The notes below the pieces were generated by a model that was given only the letters and a program-made list of their open reading frames with translations, was not told the origin of the DNA and did not search any database. From Nitrospinaceae bacterium (GTDB lineage Bacteria; Nitrospinota; Nitrospinia; Nitrospinales; VA-1), in NCBI GenBank assembly GCA_029261655.1, contig JAJDAY010000010.1, positions 62,001 to 126,000 on the forward strand: a stretch of 64,000 nucleotides of DNA. Direction: 5' to 3'. Of the stretch, positions 52,018 through 61,639 are shown piece by piece; position 1 is the stretch's first letter, and each line of letters opens with the position of its first letter. Position numbers and translations under genes: made by a program.

Positions 52018-54171
52018 TTAAAAATTGAATGTAGCTTTAACATAAAAACTTCTCTCCGTCTCAGTACCCACTTCCAAAAGTTCGTTAAGTTCTTGATGGC
52101 TTTCATCGAATATATTTTGACCGACCAGAGATAGTTCCAGTTTTTTAATAGGCTTCCACCCCAGGCGTAAGTCAACCCGACTGTAACTTGGAATATTTCG
52201 AGCAGAGTTTCTACTCACATAATAAAATGAAGAATCAAATTCGAGATTATGAGGCAAATTCAAGTAAGAACGAAAATGAAATAAATGTTTAGGCTCGCCT
52301 TCCGCGTCAAGATCGCCTTCGCCATTAAATGCTTGAGGAAATACTACACTATTGTCAGTTGGACGCAGGTCAACTTTTGAGAATGTGTAACTGCTGGAAA
52401 GCTTCCAGTTTTCAGTGGGCTTCCATTGAAGGCTCATTTCCAGCCCATATACTTCTCCTTCCAAAACATTGTCGTTGAAATTTTCCAAAACCAGATGGGG
52501 GGGAGCTGGTGAATTCTCAAGAAAAACTGCTCCTGTCGTTACAGAATCAATAATATTTGAATAATCGAAATAATAACCTGTTAAGTCAAAATTAAATTGG
52601 GAATTGGGCTTGAAACGGTAACCCACCTCGTAAGCCATTAACTTCTCTGAATCTGTTCTGCCATCATTTCTCTCCCTTATCAATAACGGTGGAGTGCCAG
52701 GAATAACTATGCGATTTAATGAAGACGTTTCTTCACTAACACTTGGAATCCTTGTGGCACGAGAAACGGCTGCCCAAAAAGTGCTCTCTGAATTTGGTGT
52801 CCATGTTGTCCGTACATTTGGTTGCACTTCAAAACCTGAAAATTCGTTATGCTCAAATTTTGAACCAATGATTACATTCCAAATGTTTGGAATTAAAGTA
52901 ATTTCATCGTGTATAAAAAACCCAAACAGATTTGTTCCCCTTTCGGGCAATCGTGTAATATTTGTTTCCTCAAAATTGAAATAAGAAAATCGATAATTCA
53001 ACCCCCATAGTATATTTTGTTTTTCCCCGATTAAAAAATTGTGCTGAAAGTCCAAATCGAGTTGATCAACTATATTTTTAAAAGGCAATTCCGATTTTCG
53101 CTCCAAACGATCATAGTAAGCTTGGAATTGGAAGGACGATGAATCATCTAATTCCCTGGACCAGCGTGAGAGGAAATTTAAACCCTTTTGATTCACTTCT
53201 CCTTTAAAGGGCGCAGAACCTTCTGAAATTGAGAGAAACCTGCTTTTAAAATCCAACCCCGCGTCGAGATGATAATAATCTCCCTGTAAAGTAAGGTTGT
53301 CGCTAGGGGTTACCTGCCAATCCGACCTGAATCCAGTCTGGCTCATTTGTTTGTCGTCGATGGGCATAGATCCACCAAGTGTTTTTCCCTCATCTTGATC
53401 TCGATACTTCCCATAAACTCGGTAGGAAAAGTCGTCCTTAATTTTCCCGCCATAACGAAGAGTGGCAAACCCCTTTTCCTCTGTGCCACCTCCCCCCGAG
53501 AGCAAGACATCCTGAGTTTCAGTGGAGGTCTTGGTAATGATATTGATCACACCCGCCACAGCGTTTGAACCCCAAAGGGATGCGCCAGGTCCTCGAATCA
53601 CTTCAATCCTATCGATATCTTCCAAAACCGTATCTTGCCCGATCCAAAAAACTCCGGAGGCAGAGGGACTGTAGACAGTTCTTCCATCCATCAGTACAAG
53701 CAATTTATCTGAGCCTAATCTCCGGTTAAATCCTCTTATAGAAATCGCATATCGGTTCTGATTTATTTTGGATACCTGCACTCCTGGAACAATTCTTAAA
53801 GCCTCCATTATGTTGACTGCACCCGTGCGGCGAATATCTTCCTGTGTGACAACATAAACGGCCGATGCAGTTTCGTGAAGTAATTGAGGCCTTTTACTGA
53901 CAGATGTTACAAGGACGTCAGTTTGCATCAATTCCTTTATATCCTTTTTAAGAATCTCAATCTGTTCTTCTGATAAGCCCGCCTTATTGCCTGAATACAC
54001 TTCTTGAGGAAGAATTGAGAGAAATACAGAAATATATATAAAAAATAAAAGAAACTTTTTAGAGAAAATAATAAGGATTATTTGAGCTTTACTTTTTAGA
54101 AGAGACATAAAAAAACAATATTTGCGATATGGGTAAGCCAATATAAATTTAGTCGTTTTCGCAGGCATCAT
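52018..54171 (-). CDS. TonB-dependent outer-membrane receptor
   Basis: Plug: VTQEDIRRTGAVNIMEALRIVPGVQVSKINQNRYAISIRGFNRRLGSDKLLVLMDGRTVY...DIDRIEVIRGPGASLWGSNAVAGVINIITK; C-terminal beta strand ending YVKATFNF. Confidence 0.93.
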   Translation of the reverse strand: MMPAKTTKFILAYPYRKYCFFMSLLKSKAQIILIIFSKKFLLFFIYISVFLSILPQEVYSGNKAGLSEEQIEILKKDIKELMQTDVLVTSVSKRPQLLHETASAVYVVTQEDIRRTGAVNIMEALRIVPGVQVSKINQNRYAISIRGFNRRLGSDKLLVLMDGRTVYSPSASGVFWIGQDTVLEDIDRIEVIRGPGASLWGSNAVAGVINIITKTSTETQDVLLSGGGGTEEKGFATLRYGGKIKDDFSYRVYGKYRDQDEGKTLGGSMPIDDKQMSQTGFRSDWQVTPSDNLTLQGDYYHLDAGLDFKSRFLSISEGSAPFKGEVNQKGLNFLSRWSRELDDSSSFQFQAYYDRLERKSELPFKNIVDQLDLDFQHNFLIGEKQNILWGLNYRFSYFNFEETNITRLPERGTNLFGFFIHDEITLIPNIWNVIIGSKFEHNEFSGFEVQPNVRTTWTPNSESTFWAAVSRATRIPSVSEETSSLNRIVIPGTPPLLIRERNDGRTDSEKLMAYEVGYRFKPNSQFNFDLTGYYFDYSNIIDSVTTGAVFLENSPAPPHLVLENFNDNVLEGEVYGLEMSLQWKPTENWKLSSSYTFSKVDLRPTDNSVVFPQAFNGEGDLDAEGEPKHLFHFRSYLNLPHNLEFDSSFYYVSRNSARNIPSYSRVDLRLGWKPIKKLELSLVGQNIFDESHQELNELLEVGTETERSFYVKATFNF

Positions 54172-54437
54172 ACCGGATTTTTTTAAAACCCGGATTGGTT
54201 TTGTTGAATATCCTTTAAAGTTAAAAGGTGAACAAAATTTAAATTCATATGAAAATAATATCCCCGCTGCGATTACTTTTTTTAGAGAATATCAGAGGGG
54301 AGAAATACTTATAAAATAACGGTTTATATCGCTTGTCCGAATCGGAATTTGCCTGGACAGGCTATATTTTTTTGTGTATTAGGGAGGAGGGGAGATTTCA
54401 TTTTTACATTAAAAACAGTAAAAAAAGGAGACTCACA

Positions 54438-54650
54438 ATGGTACACACAGATCTTCAAGAAGCGCTAAAGCAACTTTCCACCGATGAAGAGTTCAGGAAA
54501 GAATTGGCAAACAACTCTGAAGGTATGAAAGTCAAGTACGGAATGACTGAAAATGGCATGGTGGCAATTAAATCTATTGATGCCATTGGAATTGATAAAG
54601 AGGAACTTCGGCCTGTGGCTTTTTGTTGCACTTGTCTTGCGGCTGAATGA
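54438..54650 (+). CDS. Putative azole-forming RiPP (TOMM-like) precursor peptide, 70 aa, core ...PVAFCCTCLAAE
   Basis: ATG at 54438 preceded by aaaaggaga; acidic/helical leader then a Cys/Thr-containing C-terminus; immediately upstream of E1-like, YcaO and SagB-type genes. Confidence 0.75.
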   Translation: MVHTDLQEALKQLSTDEEFRKELANNSEGMKVKYGMTENGMVAIKSIDAIGIDKEELRPVAFCCTCLAAE

Positions 54651-54680
54651 TTTTTTACCCATTAGGTTAAGAAAAGAAAA

Positions 54681-55742
54681 ATGTTATCTGCAGTAAAGTA
54701 CGCCACTATTACTTTACCCCTGAAGCCGCGGTTAGCACCTTGGGTCACTTTTGTGGCCCTCGGTGATAACCGGTTGCATTTGAGGGGGGCCGAATTTTCT
54801 TATGCGTTGAACCATGAGTTATTTATCGAAGTATTAGAGGCCATTCGTCCCCTGTTGAATGGTGATCATAGTGTAGAAGAAATTGCCGCCTCCGGTGGTC
54901 AGGCTTACCTGCCAACAACCATTACCTTCCTGCTAAAAATGTTGCGTGCCAACGGTCTTTTGCAGGAAGGAAATGTTTCTCCTCCCGCTCCTCTTGAGTC
55001 CGATGACCTTGAAAAGCATGACAATATTATTCAGTTCTTGTCTCATTATGTGTCGAACCCGGTCGGATCATTAGCTTTATTGAAAAGTGCTAAAGTTGGG
55101 GTAGTTGGTTCTCAATCATTAAAAACCAGTATTCAAAGCTCTTTGTATGACAATGGTATTTACCCTCTACCGGATATTCAGACGGTTTTAGACACCCCAT
55201 CCAATGACATTGATTCGAGGTTAACCGATTCAATAAAAAATTTAGATTATCTGGTCGTTTGCCAGGAAACTCCAGACCCAAAGCTTTTTAGAAAAATTAA
55301 TTCAGTATGCCTTGAAAACGGCGTCCGCTGGATTCGAGTGGCCCTTGAAGGGACGAAGGCCTTGTTAGGCCCTACGGTGATTCCTCACCAGTCCGCATGT
55401 TTCATATGTTATGAAAGGCGAGTTTCTTCAAATATTTCTGAACTAGATAATCATCTAGCCTATATGAATCAACTTTCAAGCTCCGAATCAGTAAGTAATG
55501 AAGGACTCTTTCCAGCTTTGAATTCAGTAATAGGAGCTCAGGTTGCCCTTGAAGTGGTGCGTTTGATTACAGGTTTTGTGCCGCCAAAGACTATCGGTCG
55601 TTTTTATGAGTTTAATGCCACATCGCCTACCGTTGTTGGGCATGAGGTCCTTCGACTTCCTCGTTGTCCCGCGTGTATTTCCAAAAATCCAAAAATGGAA
55701 GCCTGGGATAGCACATTTTCTCTTTCTAAAAAAGTATCTTGA
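54681..55742 (+). CDS. TOMM leader-binding/cyclodehydratase C-type protein (E1/ThiF-like)
   Basis: Zinc tetrathiolate cysteines CFIC...CPAC; PTVIPHQSACFICYERR...GAQVALEVVRLITGF...RLPRCPACIS. Confidence 0.8.
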   Translation: MLSAVKYATITLPLKPRLAPWVTFVALGDNRLHLRGAEFSYALNHELFIEVLEAIRPLLNGDHSVEEIAASGGQAYLPTTITFLLKMLRANGLLQEGNVSPPAPLESDDLEKHDNIIQFLSHYVSNPVGSLALLKSAKVGVVGSQSLKTSIQSSLYDNGIYPLPDIQTVLDTPSNDIDSRLTDSIKNLDYLVVCQETPDPKLFRKINSVCLENGVRWIRVALEGTKALLGPTVIPHQSACFICYERRVSSNISELDNHLAYMNQLSSSESVSNEGLFPALNSVIGAQVALEVVRLITGFVPPKTIGRFYEFNATSPTVVGHEVLRLPRCPACISKNPKMEAWDSTFSLSKKVS

Positions 55743-57106
55743 AAAACTCACCCCTTTCCTTATTAAATATTCAAAATGGTCCCGAAGTCACGCTCTCTGA
55801 ATGCCTGGAACGCGCCGAAAGGTTGGTAAGTGATCGAGTGGGAATTATTTCAAAAGTTGACTTCGAGGAACTTGTTCCGGGTGAACCCGAAGTTTATTTT
55901 GCTCATAGCGAACCTGCCAATGTTTCTGTTTTGTGTGGCCAAAAAGCATTGAATCATGGCGATGCCGCATCTATCGACCCAGATCGGGCGATAATGAAAG
56001 CGGTCGGGGAAAGTATCGAACGTTATTGCTCCGGTCAATATGATGAAAACGACCTGCTGTTATCCACCTATGACGAATTTGAAGGTGGTGCTGTCGATCC
56101 TGAAATGTTTGCCCTTTATAGCGATGAGCAATATTCTCAAAAAGACTTTCCTTTCTCACCTTTAACGCACCAAACACCCATTAAATGGGCCGAGGGTCAT
56201 TCCCTTAAAGATGACAAACCACTCTGGGTTCCAGCAGCTTTTGTTTATGTCCCATACTTATTTGATAATCCTAAGGAAAAGCCTTTCTTTAATTCGATTT
56301 CAACTGGATTAGCGTGCGGTCCTGATCTTGTCTCAGCGTTATATAAGAGTATCCTGGAAGCTATTGAGCGGGATACGTTTATGATAGTTTGGAAAAACCA
56401 ACTTGTTCTCCCTCGTGTAGACCCCTGGAGTTCAAAGGATCCGTTTGTCCAGCAACTACTGGAAGCATTCCAATGCGTTTCATTGGATTGTGAAGCAATA
56501 TATTTAACTTCGGACATTTCTGTTCCGGTTATTATTGTGATCCTTAAAAGAGAAGATGGAACACCCTATACAACAATGGGGATAGGCGCAGACCTTGATC
56601 CTAATCGGGCTCTTTCTCAAGCACTGGAGGAAGCCTATTTGACTTTTCTGGGAATGAGCCGATACGCCAAATTAAAAAAAGATTACCAGCCTGAATCCGA
56701 TTTCAGCGACATTAAAACTCCAACCCTCCATGCGCTTGCTCATGCCGTTTGCCCAGAACTTCGTTCCTCATTAAACTTTCTGACAAGTTCTAAAAATCTG
56801 CTTTCATTTGATTCTCTTCCTAATTTATCCAGTGAAAGCAAGATTGACAATATTCAAACATTGGTAAAACTGCTTGACGAAAAAAACCTGGATATAATCA
56901 GCTATGATCTAACGACCTTAGATGTCGATGAAGTAGGGTTTAAGGTGGTTCGCTCTGTAATTCCTGGAATGCAACCATTAGATATAAATCACTCAAGAAG
57001 ATACGAGGGAGGGAAGCGGTTATATGAGGTTCCTGTTCAAATGGGGCTTTTAGATAAACCCCGCTGTGCGAGGGAATTAAATCCCTTTCCCCACCCGTTT
57101 CCATAA
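55739..57106 (+). CDS. YcaO-domain cyclodehydratase (D protein)
   Basis: YcaO features: AVGESIERYC, ALYKSILEAIERDTFMIVW, GIGADLDPNRALSQALEEAY; C-terminus NPFPHPFP (PxPxP). TTG start overlaps the upstream TGA. Confidence 0.88.
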   Translation: MKNSPLSLLNIQNGPEVTLSECLERAERLVSDRVGIISKVDFEELVPGEPEVYFAHSEPANVSVLCGQKALNHGDAASIDPDRAIMKAVGESIERYCSGQYDENDLLLSTYDEFEGGAVDPEMFALYSDEQYSQKDFPFSPLTHQTPIKWAEGHSLKDDKPLWVPAAFVYVPYLFDNPKEKPFFNSISTGLACGPDLVSALYKSILEAIERDTFMIVWKNQLVLPRVDPWSSKDPFVQQLLEAFQCVSLDCEAIYLTSDISVPVIIVILKREDGTPYTTMGIGADLDPNRALSQALEEAYLTFLGMSRYAKLKKDYQPESDFSDIKTPTLHALAHAVCPELRSSLNFLTSSKNLLSFDSLPNLSSESKIDNIQTLVKLLDEKNLDIISYDLTTLDVDEVGFKVVRSVIPGMQPLDINHSRRYEGGKRLYEVPVQMGLLDKPRCARELNPFPHPFP

Positions 57107-57126
57107 ACTGATGAGGCTTGATTTAA

Positions 57127-57957
57127 ATGTCTAAAATCATAATTCAACCGGGGCAGTTGGGACCAAAAAAAGAAAAGCCATCCGTCTCAATTTCAGAGTT
57201 GTATCACGAAAATAGCAAGCTACAGCCATCCCTGCCAATCGAAATGATTGCTCAAGGCAATTATAAAGAAGCGGAAATCCTCGCCATGGCCAGAGGGTAT
57301 AAGCAATACCGATTGTCGCCTCAAATCAAACTTCCTGAAAAAGAGAGTTTATCACCAAACCCTAAGACATTTGATGAAGTGGTTGCTTCCAGAAGGTCCG
57401 TTCGAGATTTTGGTGAAGAAGAACTAAGCCTGAGTGAACTATCAAAAGTTCTTCATCAAAGCTATGGGGTGACGGGAGAAATAAAACGCCCTGATGGAGG
57501 TACTATCCCTTTGCGATCCGCCCCTTCTGGAGGCGCATTGTATCCTGCAGAAATTTACCTTGGTATCAGGAATGTTTCAGATATCAAGCCTGGAATTTAT
57601 CACTACAATGTTCCTGACCATGCGCTGGAATTATTATTTCCAGGAGACCCTACAGAAAAACTATATGAAGTTTGTTGTCAGCAACAATATGTAAAGGAGG
57701 CATCAGTAGTATTTTTGATTTCAGGAGTTTTCCAGCGCACAAAACGAAAATACGGTGAGCGTGGATATAGATATGTTTTGCTGGATGTAGGTCATTTGGG
57801 ACAAAATATTTACCTTTCCTGTACCTCCCTCAATCTGGCAGTAATGACAACATGCGGTTTTTTTGATGACGAGGCCAATAAATTGCTTCGGGTCGATGGA
57901 GTTGATGAAACGACTTTATATGTAGCTTTTGTAGGAAAAAAAAATTCTTCTAAATAA
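57127..57957 (+). CDS. SagB-type FMN-dependent azoline dehydrogenase (nitroreductase-like)
   Basis: VVASRRSVRDFGEEELSLSELSKVLHQSYGVTG...RSAPSGGALYPAEIYLGIRNV...GIYHYN; LDVGHLGQNIYLSCTSLNLAVMTTCGFFDDEANKLL. Confidence 0.9.
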   Translation: MSKIIIQPGQLGPKKEKPSVSISELYHENSKLQPSLPIEMIAQGNYKEAEILAMARGYKQYRLSPQIKLPEKESLSPNPKTFDEVVASRRSVRDFGEEELSLSELSKVLHQSYGVTGEIKRPDGGTIPLRSAPSGGALYPAEIYLGIRNVSDIKPGIYHYNVPDHALELLFPGDPTEKLYEVCCQQQYVKEASVVFLISGVFQRTKRKYGERGYRYVLLDVGHLGQNIYLSCTSLNLAVMTTCGFFDDEANKLLRVDGVDETTLYVAFVGKKNSSK

Positions 57958-58105
57958 TATATAAAAGAACGCATTCTGTTCTTCCACTTTGATGCCTGAG
58001 TTTATATTATATGGAGCCAATGATTCATGATGGGGGCAACTTTGGGGGCATCTCGATAAGCCCTAATTAAAAAATGCTATATATTATAAAAGGTTATGGA
58101 TGCTA

Positions 58106-58143
58106 TTCGGTAGTCCCCGCCCCACCATTTCAATATCCAGTAA
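58106..58143 (+). repeat. Degenerate tmRNA-3'-end-like (att-like) sequence
   Basis: ttcggtagtCCCCGCCCCACCATTTCAATATCCAGTAA vs tmRNA 3' end ttcaattccCCCCGCCTCCACCAATTTAACATCC...AAATCCAGTAA. Confidence 0.45.
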
Positions 58144-58160
58144 AATCTAAAGAAGTCCAG

Positions 58161-58186
58161 AAGCCCTGGAAAACCAGGGCTTTTTT
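58161..58186 (+). terminator. Rho-independent terminator
   Basis: aagccctgg-aaaa-ccagggctt followed by tttttt. Confidence 0.75.
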
Positions 58187-58269
58187 GTTGCCTTGAAGTC
58201 CGAGAGGGTAATTAGTGGACAGGGCTTAACCCTCCGTGAACTGTGACTTCAGACAGGGAGCCTCAAACC

Positions 58270-58335
58270 ATGACAAAGCACAACGAAAATAACGAACGGA
58301 TCAAGCGCCAATCCCTTGATTCTTGCTCAACTTGA
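58270..58335 (+). pseudogene. Possible N-terminal remnant of a tyrosine recombinase/integrase
   Basis: ATG...MTKHNENNERIKRQ then degenerates to a stop; resembles the MTKxNxxNERIKxxYF start of some phage-type integrases. Confidence 0.35.
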
Positions 58336-58789
58336 GTTTATCTATCGCAAGCAATGTGCAAGATAGAAGCTGTATATGCCGGGTTTAAACTCGATGACCT
58401 ATCCTTATCCGATGACAATCTGATGGGTTTCAGGGTTCAACACCCCTATTCTTCAGGAATCTGGCATGTCTGGAGAAGAGCGCCTAAAGAGGCGTCTATG
58501 GGGTTGATTTCCAATTAAAACATAAAACTAGGCGATTTCCGATATTCATGCTAGGATGGATACAAGTATAAGGGTTGCTGATTTGCAGTGTACATTGATT
58601 CCTTCTAGTTTCTCGCCCAGGTAAGTCTACAAAAGCAATTTGGTCTATTAGGCCAAAGGAAGTTTGGTTTTCTCTCCAAGTGGTTCTCTAAGAGTTCTTG
58701 CACCAATCCAATCCAATTTAAAAACTGGGAAGACATTATTCAGGTTTTCTGGAAGTGCGTTCCCGAACAATCGCAGGAGAAAATTTATC

Positions 58790-58990
58790 ATGGCAGTAGG
58801 AACAGTAAAATGGTTTAACGAAAGCAAGGGTTTTGGGTTCATTGAGTCTGAGAGCGGCAAAGATCTTTTTGTTCATTTCTCGGAAATTCAAGGGGATGGT
58901 TTCAAGACCCTTTCGGAAGGCCAGCCGGTCGAGTTTGAGGAAGGTATGGGCCAGAAAGGTCCATGTGCCACCCAGGTGGTGCCTAAATAA
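58790..58990 (+). CDS. cold-shock domain protein (CspA family)
   Basis: [63 protein letters not shown]. Confidence 0.95.
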   Translation: MAVGTVKWFNESKGFGFIESESGKDLFVHFSEIQGDGFKTLSEGQPVEFEEGMGQKGPCATQVVPK

Positions 58991-59056
58991 AAACCTAAAG
59001 ACATCTCCGGCAAATCTATGATTCTGCCGGAGCCCTCTCAGTTTCATTGTTAATGG

Positions 59057-59092
59057 GAAAGGGCTTGGCCAAATGGCTGAGCCCTTTTTCTT
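59057..59092 (+). terminator. Rho-independent terminator downstream of csp gene
   Basis: aaagggct...agccctttttc hairpin with T run. Confidence 0.65.
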
Positions 59093-59203
59093 TCCTTCAC
59101 CAGACAAAATTTTGCGGCCAATTCAAAAGCCAAAGCATCGGAGTGGGTTTATAAAAGCCAGCTTTTTTTGAATCAATCCCTTTACGTATAAAGTTTAAAC
59201 TCA

Positions 59204-60694
59204 ATGTTCTCTCTATCGGTTTCTTATATAAAACAAAACTGGCTGGATAATTTACGCAATGATGTTCTTGCGGGCATCGTTGTCGCGCTGGCTCTTATTC
59301 CTGAAGCGATTGCGTTCTCTATTATTGCAGGTGTCGATCCCAAAGTGGGTTTGTACGCTTCATTCTGTATAGCGATCGTGATTGCTTTTATCGGTGGCCG
59401 TGCCGGCATGATTTCAGCCGCAACGGGCGCTATGGCTCTGGTCATGGTCACGCTTGTGAAAGAGCATGGCCTGGAATACCTGCTTGCGGCAACCATCCTG
59501 ACTGGATTTTTGCAAATTCTCGCAGGTTTTCTCAGGTTAGGCTCCCTGATGCGGTTTGTGTCACGTTCCGTGGTGACAGGATTTGTGAATGCGCTGGCCA
59601 TTCTAATTTTTATGGCGCAGCTTCCTGAATTCAATGGCGCGGGCCTCCAGATGTACGGCATGGTCGCTCTGGGACTGGCCATTATTTATATTTTCCCACG
59701 CTTCACAAAAGCGGTGCCGTCGCCTTTGATCAGTATCCTGGTGCTCACCGCGATCAGTGTTTATTTCGGGATGGATTTACGCACCGTGGGCGATATGGGC
59801 GAACTTCCTTCGACGTTTCCAATTTTCCTGTTACCCGATATTCCGCTCAACCTGGAAACATTGAAGGTTATTTTGCCCTATTCACTGACCTTGGCGGCTG
59901 TCGGCTTGCTGGAGTCCCTCATGACAGCAACCATAGTTGATGAGCTGACAGATACGCCCAGTAATAAAAATCGCGAATGTGCGGGGCAGGGCATTGCCAA
60001 TATTGTGGCCGGTTTTTTCGGCGGCATGGCGGGCTGTGCCATGATCGGACAATCGGTGATCAATATTAAATCCGGTGGCCGTGGACGCCTGTCGACACTT
60101 TCCGCCGGGCTTTTTCTTCTATTCCTGCTTTTGGTTGTCGGGGAGTGGGTCAGCCAGATTCCTATGGCCGCTCTCGTTGCCGTTATGATAATGGTGTCGA
60201 TTGGAACATTCAGTTGGTCGTCATTTAAAAACCTGAAAACACATCCTAAAAGTTCCAGTCTTGTCATGATAACCACGGTAGTGGTCGTCGTTCTCACCCA
60301 TGATCTGGCGATTGGCGTGTTTGTCGGCGTCTTGACGAGCGCGCTGTTTTTCGCCCGTAAAGTATCGAGATTCCTGAAAATTGAATCTCATTTGTCCGCA
60401 GATAAAGAGAACCGCACCTATAAGATTTTTGGACAGGTCTTTTTCGCATCCGCTGAAGTATTTTACAATTCCTTCGATTTCAAAGAAGTCGTTCAACACG
60501 TCACCATTGATGTCAGCGCCGCTCATTTCTGGGACTTGTCCGCAGTGGGTGCGTTGGATAAAGTTGTACTGAAACTCCGTCGTGAAGGAACCGCGGTTGA
60601 TCTGGTTGGGTTGAATGAAGCCAGTGCCACCATTGTGGATCGTCTGGCAGTGTACGACAAGCCAAATGCGCTTGAACTCATGCTCAAACATTAA
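59204..60694 (+). CDS. SulP-family anion (sulfate/bicarbonate) transporter with STAS domain
   Basis: [35 protein letters not shown]-terminal STAS-like [26 protein letters not shown]. Confidence 0.9.
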   Translation: MFSLSVSYIKQNWLDNLRNDVLAGIVVALALIPEAIAFSIIAGVDPKVGLYASFCIAIVIAFIGGRAGMISAATGAMALVMVTLVKEHGLEYLLAATILTGFLQILAGFLRLGSLMRFVSRSVVTGFVNALAILIFMAQLPEFNGAGLQMYGMVALGLAIIYIFPRFTKAVPSPLISILVLTAISVYFGMDLRTVGDMGELPSTFPIFLLPDIPLNLETLKVILPYSLTLAAVGLLESLMTATIVDELTDTPSNKNRECAGQGIANIVAGFFGGMAGCAMIGQSVINIKSGGRGRLSTLSAGLFLLFLLLVVGEWVSQIPMAALVAVMIMVSIGTFSWSSFKNLKTHPKSSSLVMITTVVVVVLTHDLAIGVFVGVLTSALFFARKVSRFLKIESHLSADKENRTYKIFGQVFFASAEVFYNSFDFKEVVQHVTIDVSAAHFWDLSAVGALDKVVLKLRREGTAVDLVGLNEASATIVDRLAVYDKPNALELMLKH

Positions 60695-60706
60695 GGGGCG
60701 GGAAGA

Positions 60707-61561
60707 ATGACCAGATTACTAGTATGTATTGATGGATCGGCTTATGCTGATAATCTCTGTACCAATGCCGCCTGGGTTGCCAAACGCATGAATGCCGAAA
60801 TTGATCTTCTTCATGTTTTACGCCGCGCTTCAGACTATCAGGCGCCAACAGATCATACCGGCTTGATCGGTCTTGATGCGCGCAGTGATCTTCTGGAAGA
60901 ATTGACAAGAGTGGATGAAGAGCGTGGCCGTCTGGATCAGGAAAAGGGAAAAATCATTCTTGAACATGGCGCCAAAATATTGAAAAAAGCAGGCGCCGAA
61001 ACAGTGAACCTCATCCACCGGCGCGGCAGTCTGGTTGAAACCATTCAGGAACTTGAAAACTCTGTGGATATGATCTTCATGGGCAAACGTGGCGAACATG
61101 CGGACATGGGTTCTGTTTTTCTAGGCGCCAATCTGGAAAAGGTGGCTCGCGCGATCCACAAGCCTCTCTTTATAGTCGCCTCCGTGATCCGTCCGATCAA
61201 ACGCTTCCTGATTGCCTATGATGGTAAAGACAGTGTGCGTAAAGCGATCGACTATATCACCGGCCAACCCTTGCTCGAAAAAGGATTAGAATGCCACTTG
61301 CTGGTGGTTGAACGTGCCAAAGGCGATATCGAAACGTCGGAAGCCGAACAAAAATTAAACCAGGCCGGATTCACAACCATCCTCAAAACCGAACAAAGCC
61401 ATCACGTCGACCAGGTGATATCCTCTTATGTGGTGGAAAACCAGATCGACCTCCTTATCACCGGTGCGTACAGTCATTCGCGCATGCACAGCCTGTTGCT
61501 TGGAAGCACAACGGCATCCTTGATCAAGTCTTGCAAGGTACCGTTATTATTGTTCAGATAG
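60707..61561 (+). CDS. universal stress protein with two UspA domains
   Basis: RLLVCIDGSAYADNLCTNAAWVAKR; second domain RFLIAYDGKDSVRKAIDYI...ITGAYSHSRMHSLLLGSTTASLIKSCKVPLLLFR. Confidence 0.9.
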   Translation: MTRLLVCIDGSAYADNLCTNAAWVAKRMNAEIDLLHVLRRASDYQAPTDHTGLIGLDARSDLLEELTRVDEERGRLDQEKGKIILEHGAKILKKAGAETVNLIHRRGSLVETIQELENSVDMIFMGKRGEHADMGSVFLGANLEKVARAIHKPLFIVASVIRPIKRFLIAYDGKDSVRKAIDYITGQPLLEKGLECHLLVVERAKGDIETSEAEQKLNQAGFTTILKTEQSHHVDQVISSYVVENQIDLLITGAYSHSRMHSLLLGSTTASLIKSCKVPLLLFR

Positions 61562-61639
61562 GATGTGCAGACAATCTTTGCCGGGTAGTGGAGGAAGGTT
61601 ATTTTGCATACCCCTAATGAGGCGACGCATTTCTAAGAG

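Larger units (their letters stand above)
48614..58143. mobile_element. Putative AT-rich genomic island inserted at the 3' end of ssrA
   Basis: Starts at the tmRNA 3' end and ends at a degenerate tmRNA-3'-end-like sequence (58106-58143); visibly AT-rich compared with flanks; accessory gene content; no intact integrase. Confidence 0.5.

Noticed and set aside
54333-54437. N-terminal 35 aa of the 105-aa ORF containing the RiPP precursor
   Set aside because: RBS and ATG at 54438 give a typical precursor; the upstream segment reads like untranslated leader.
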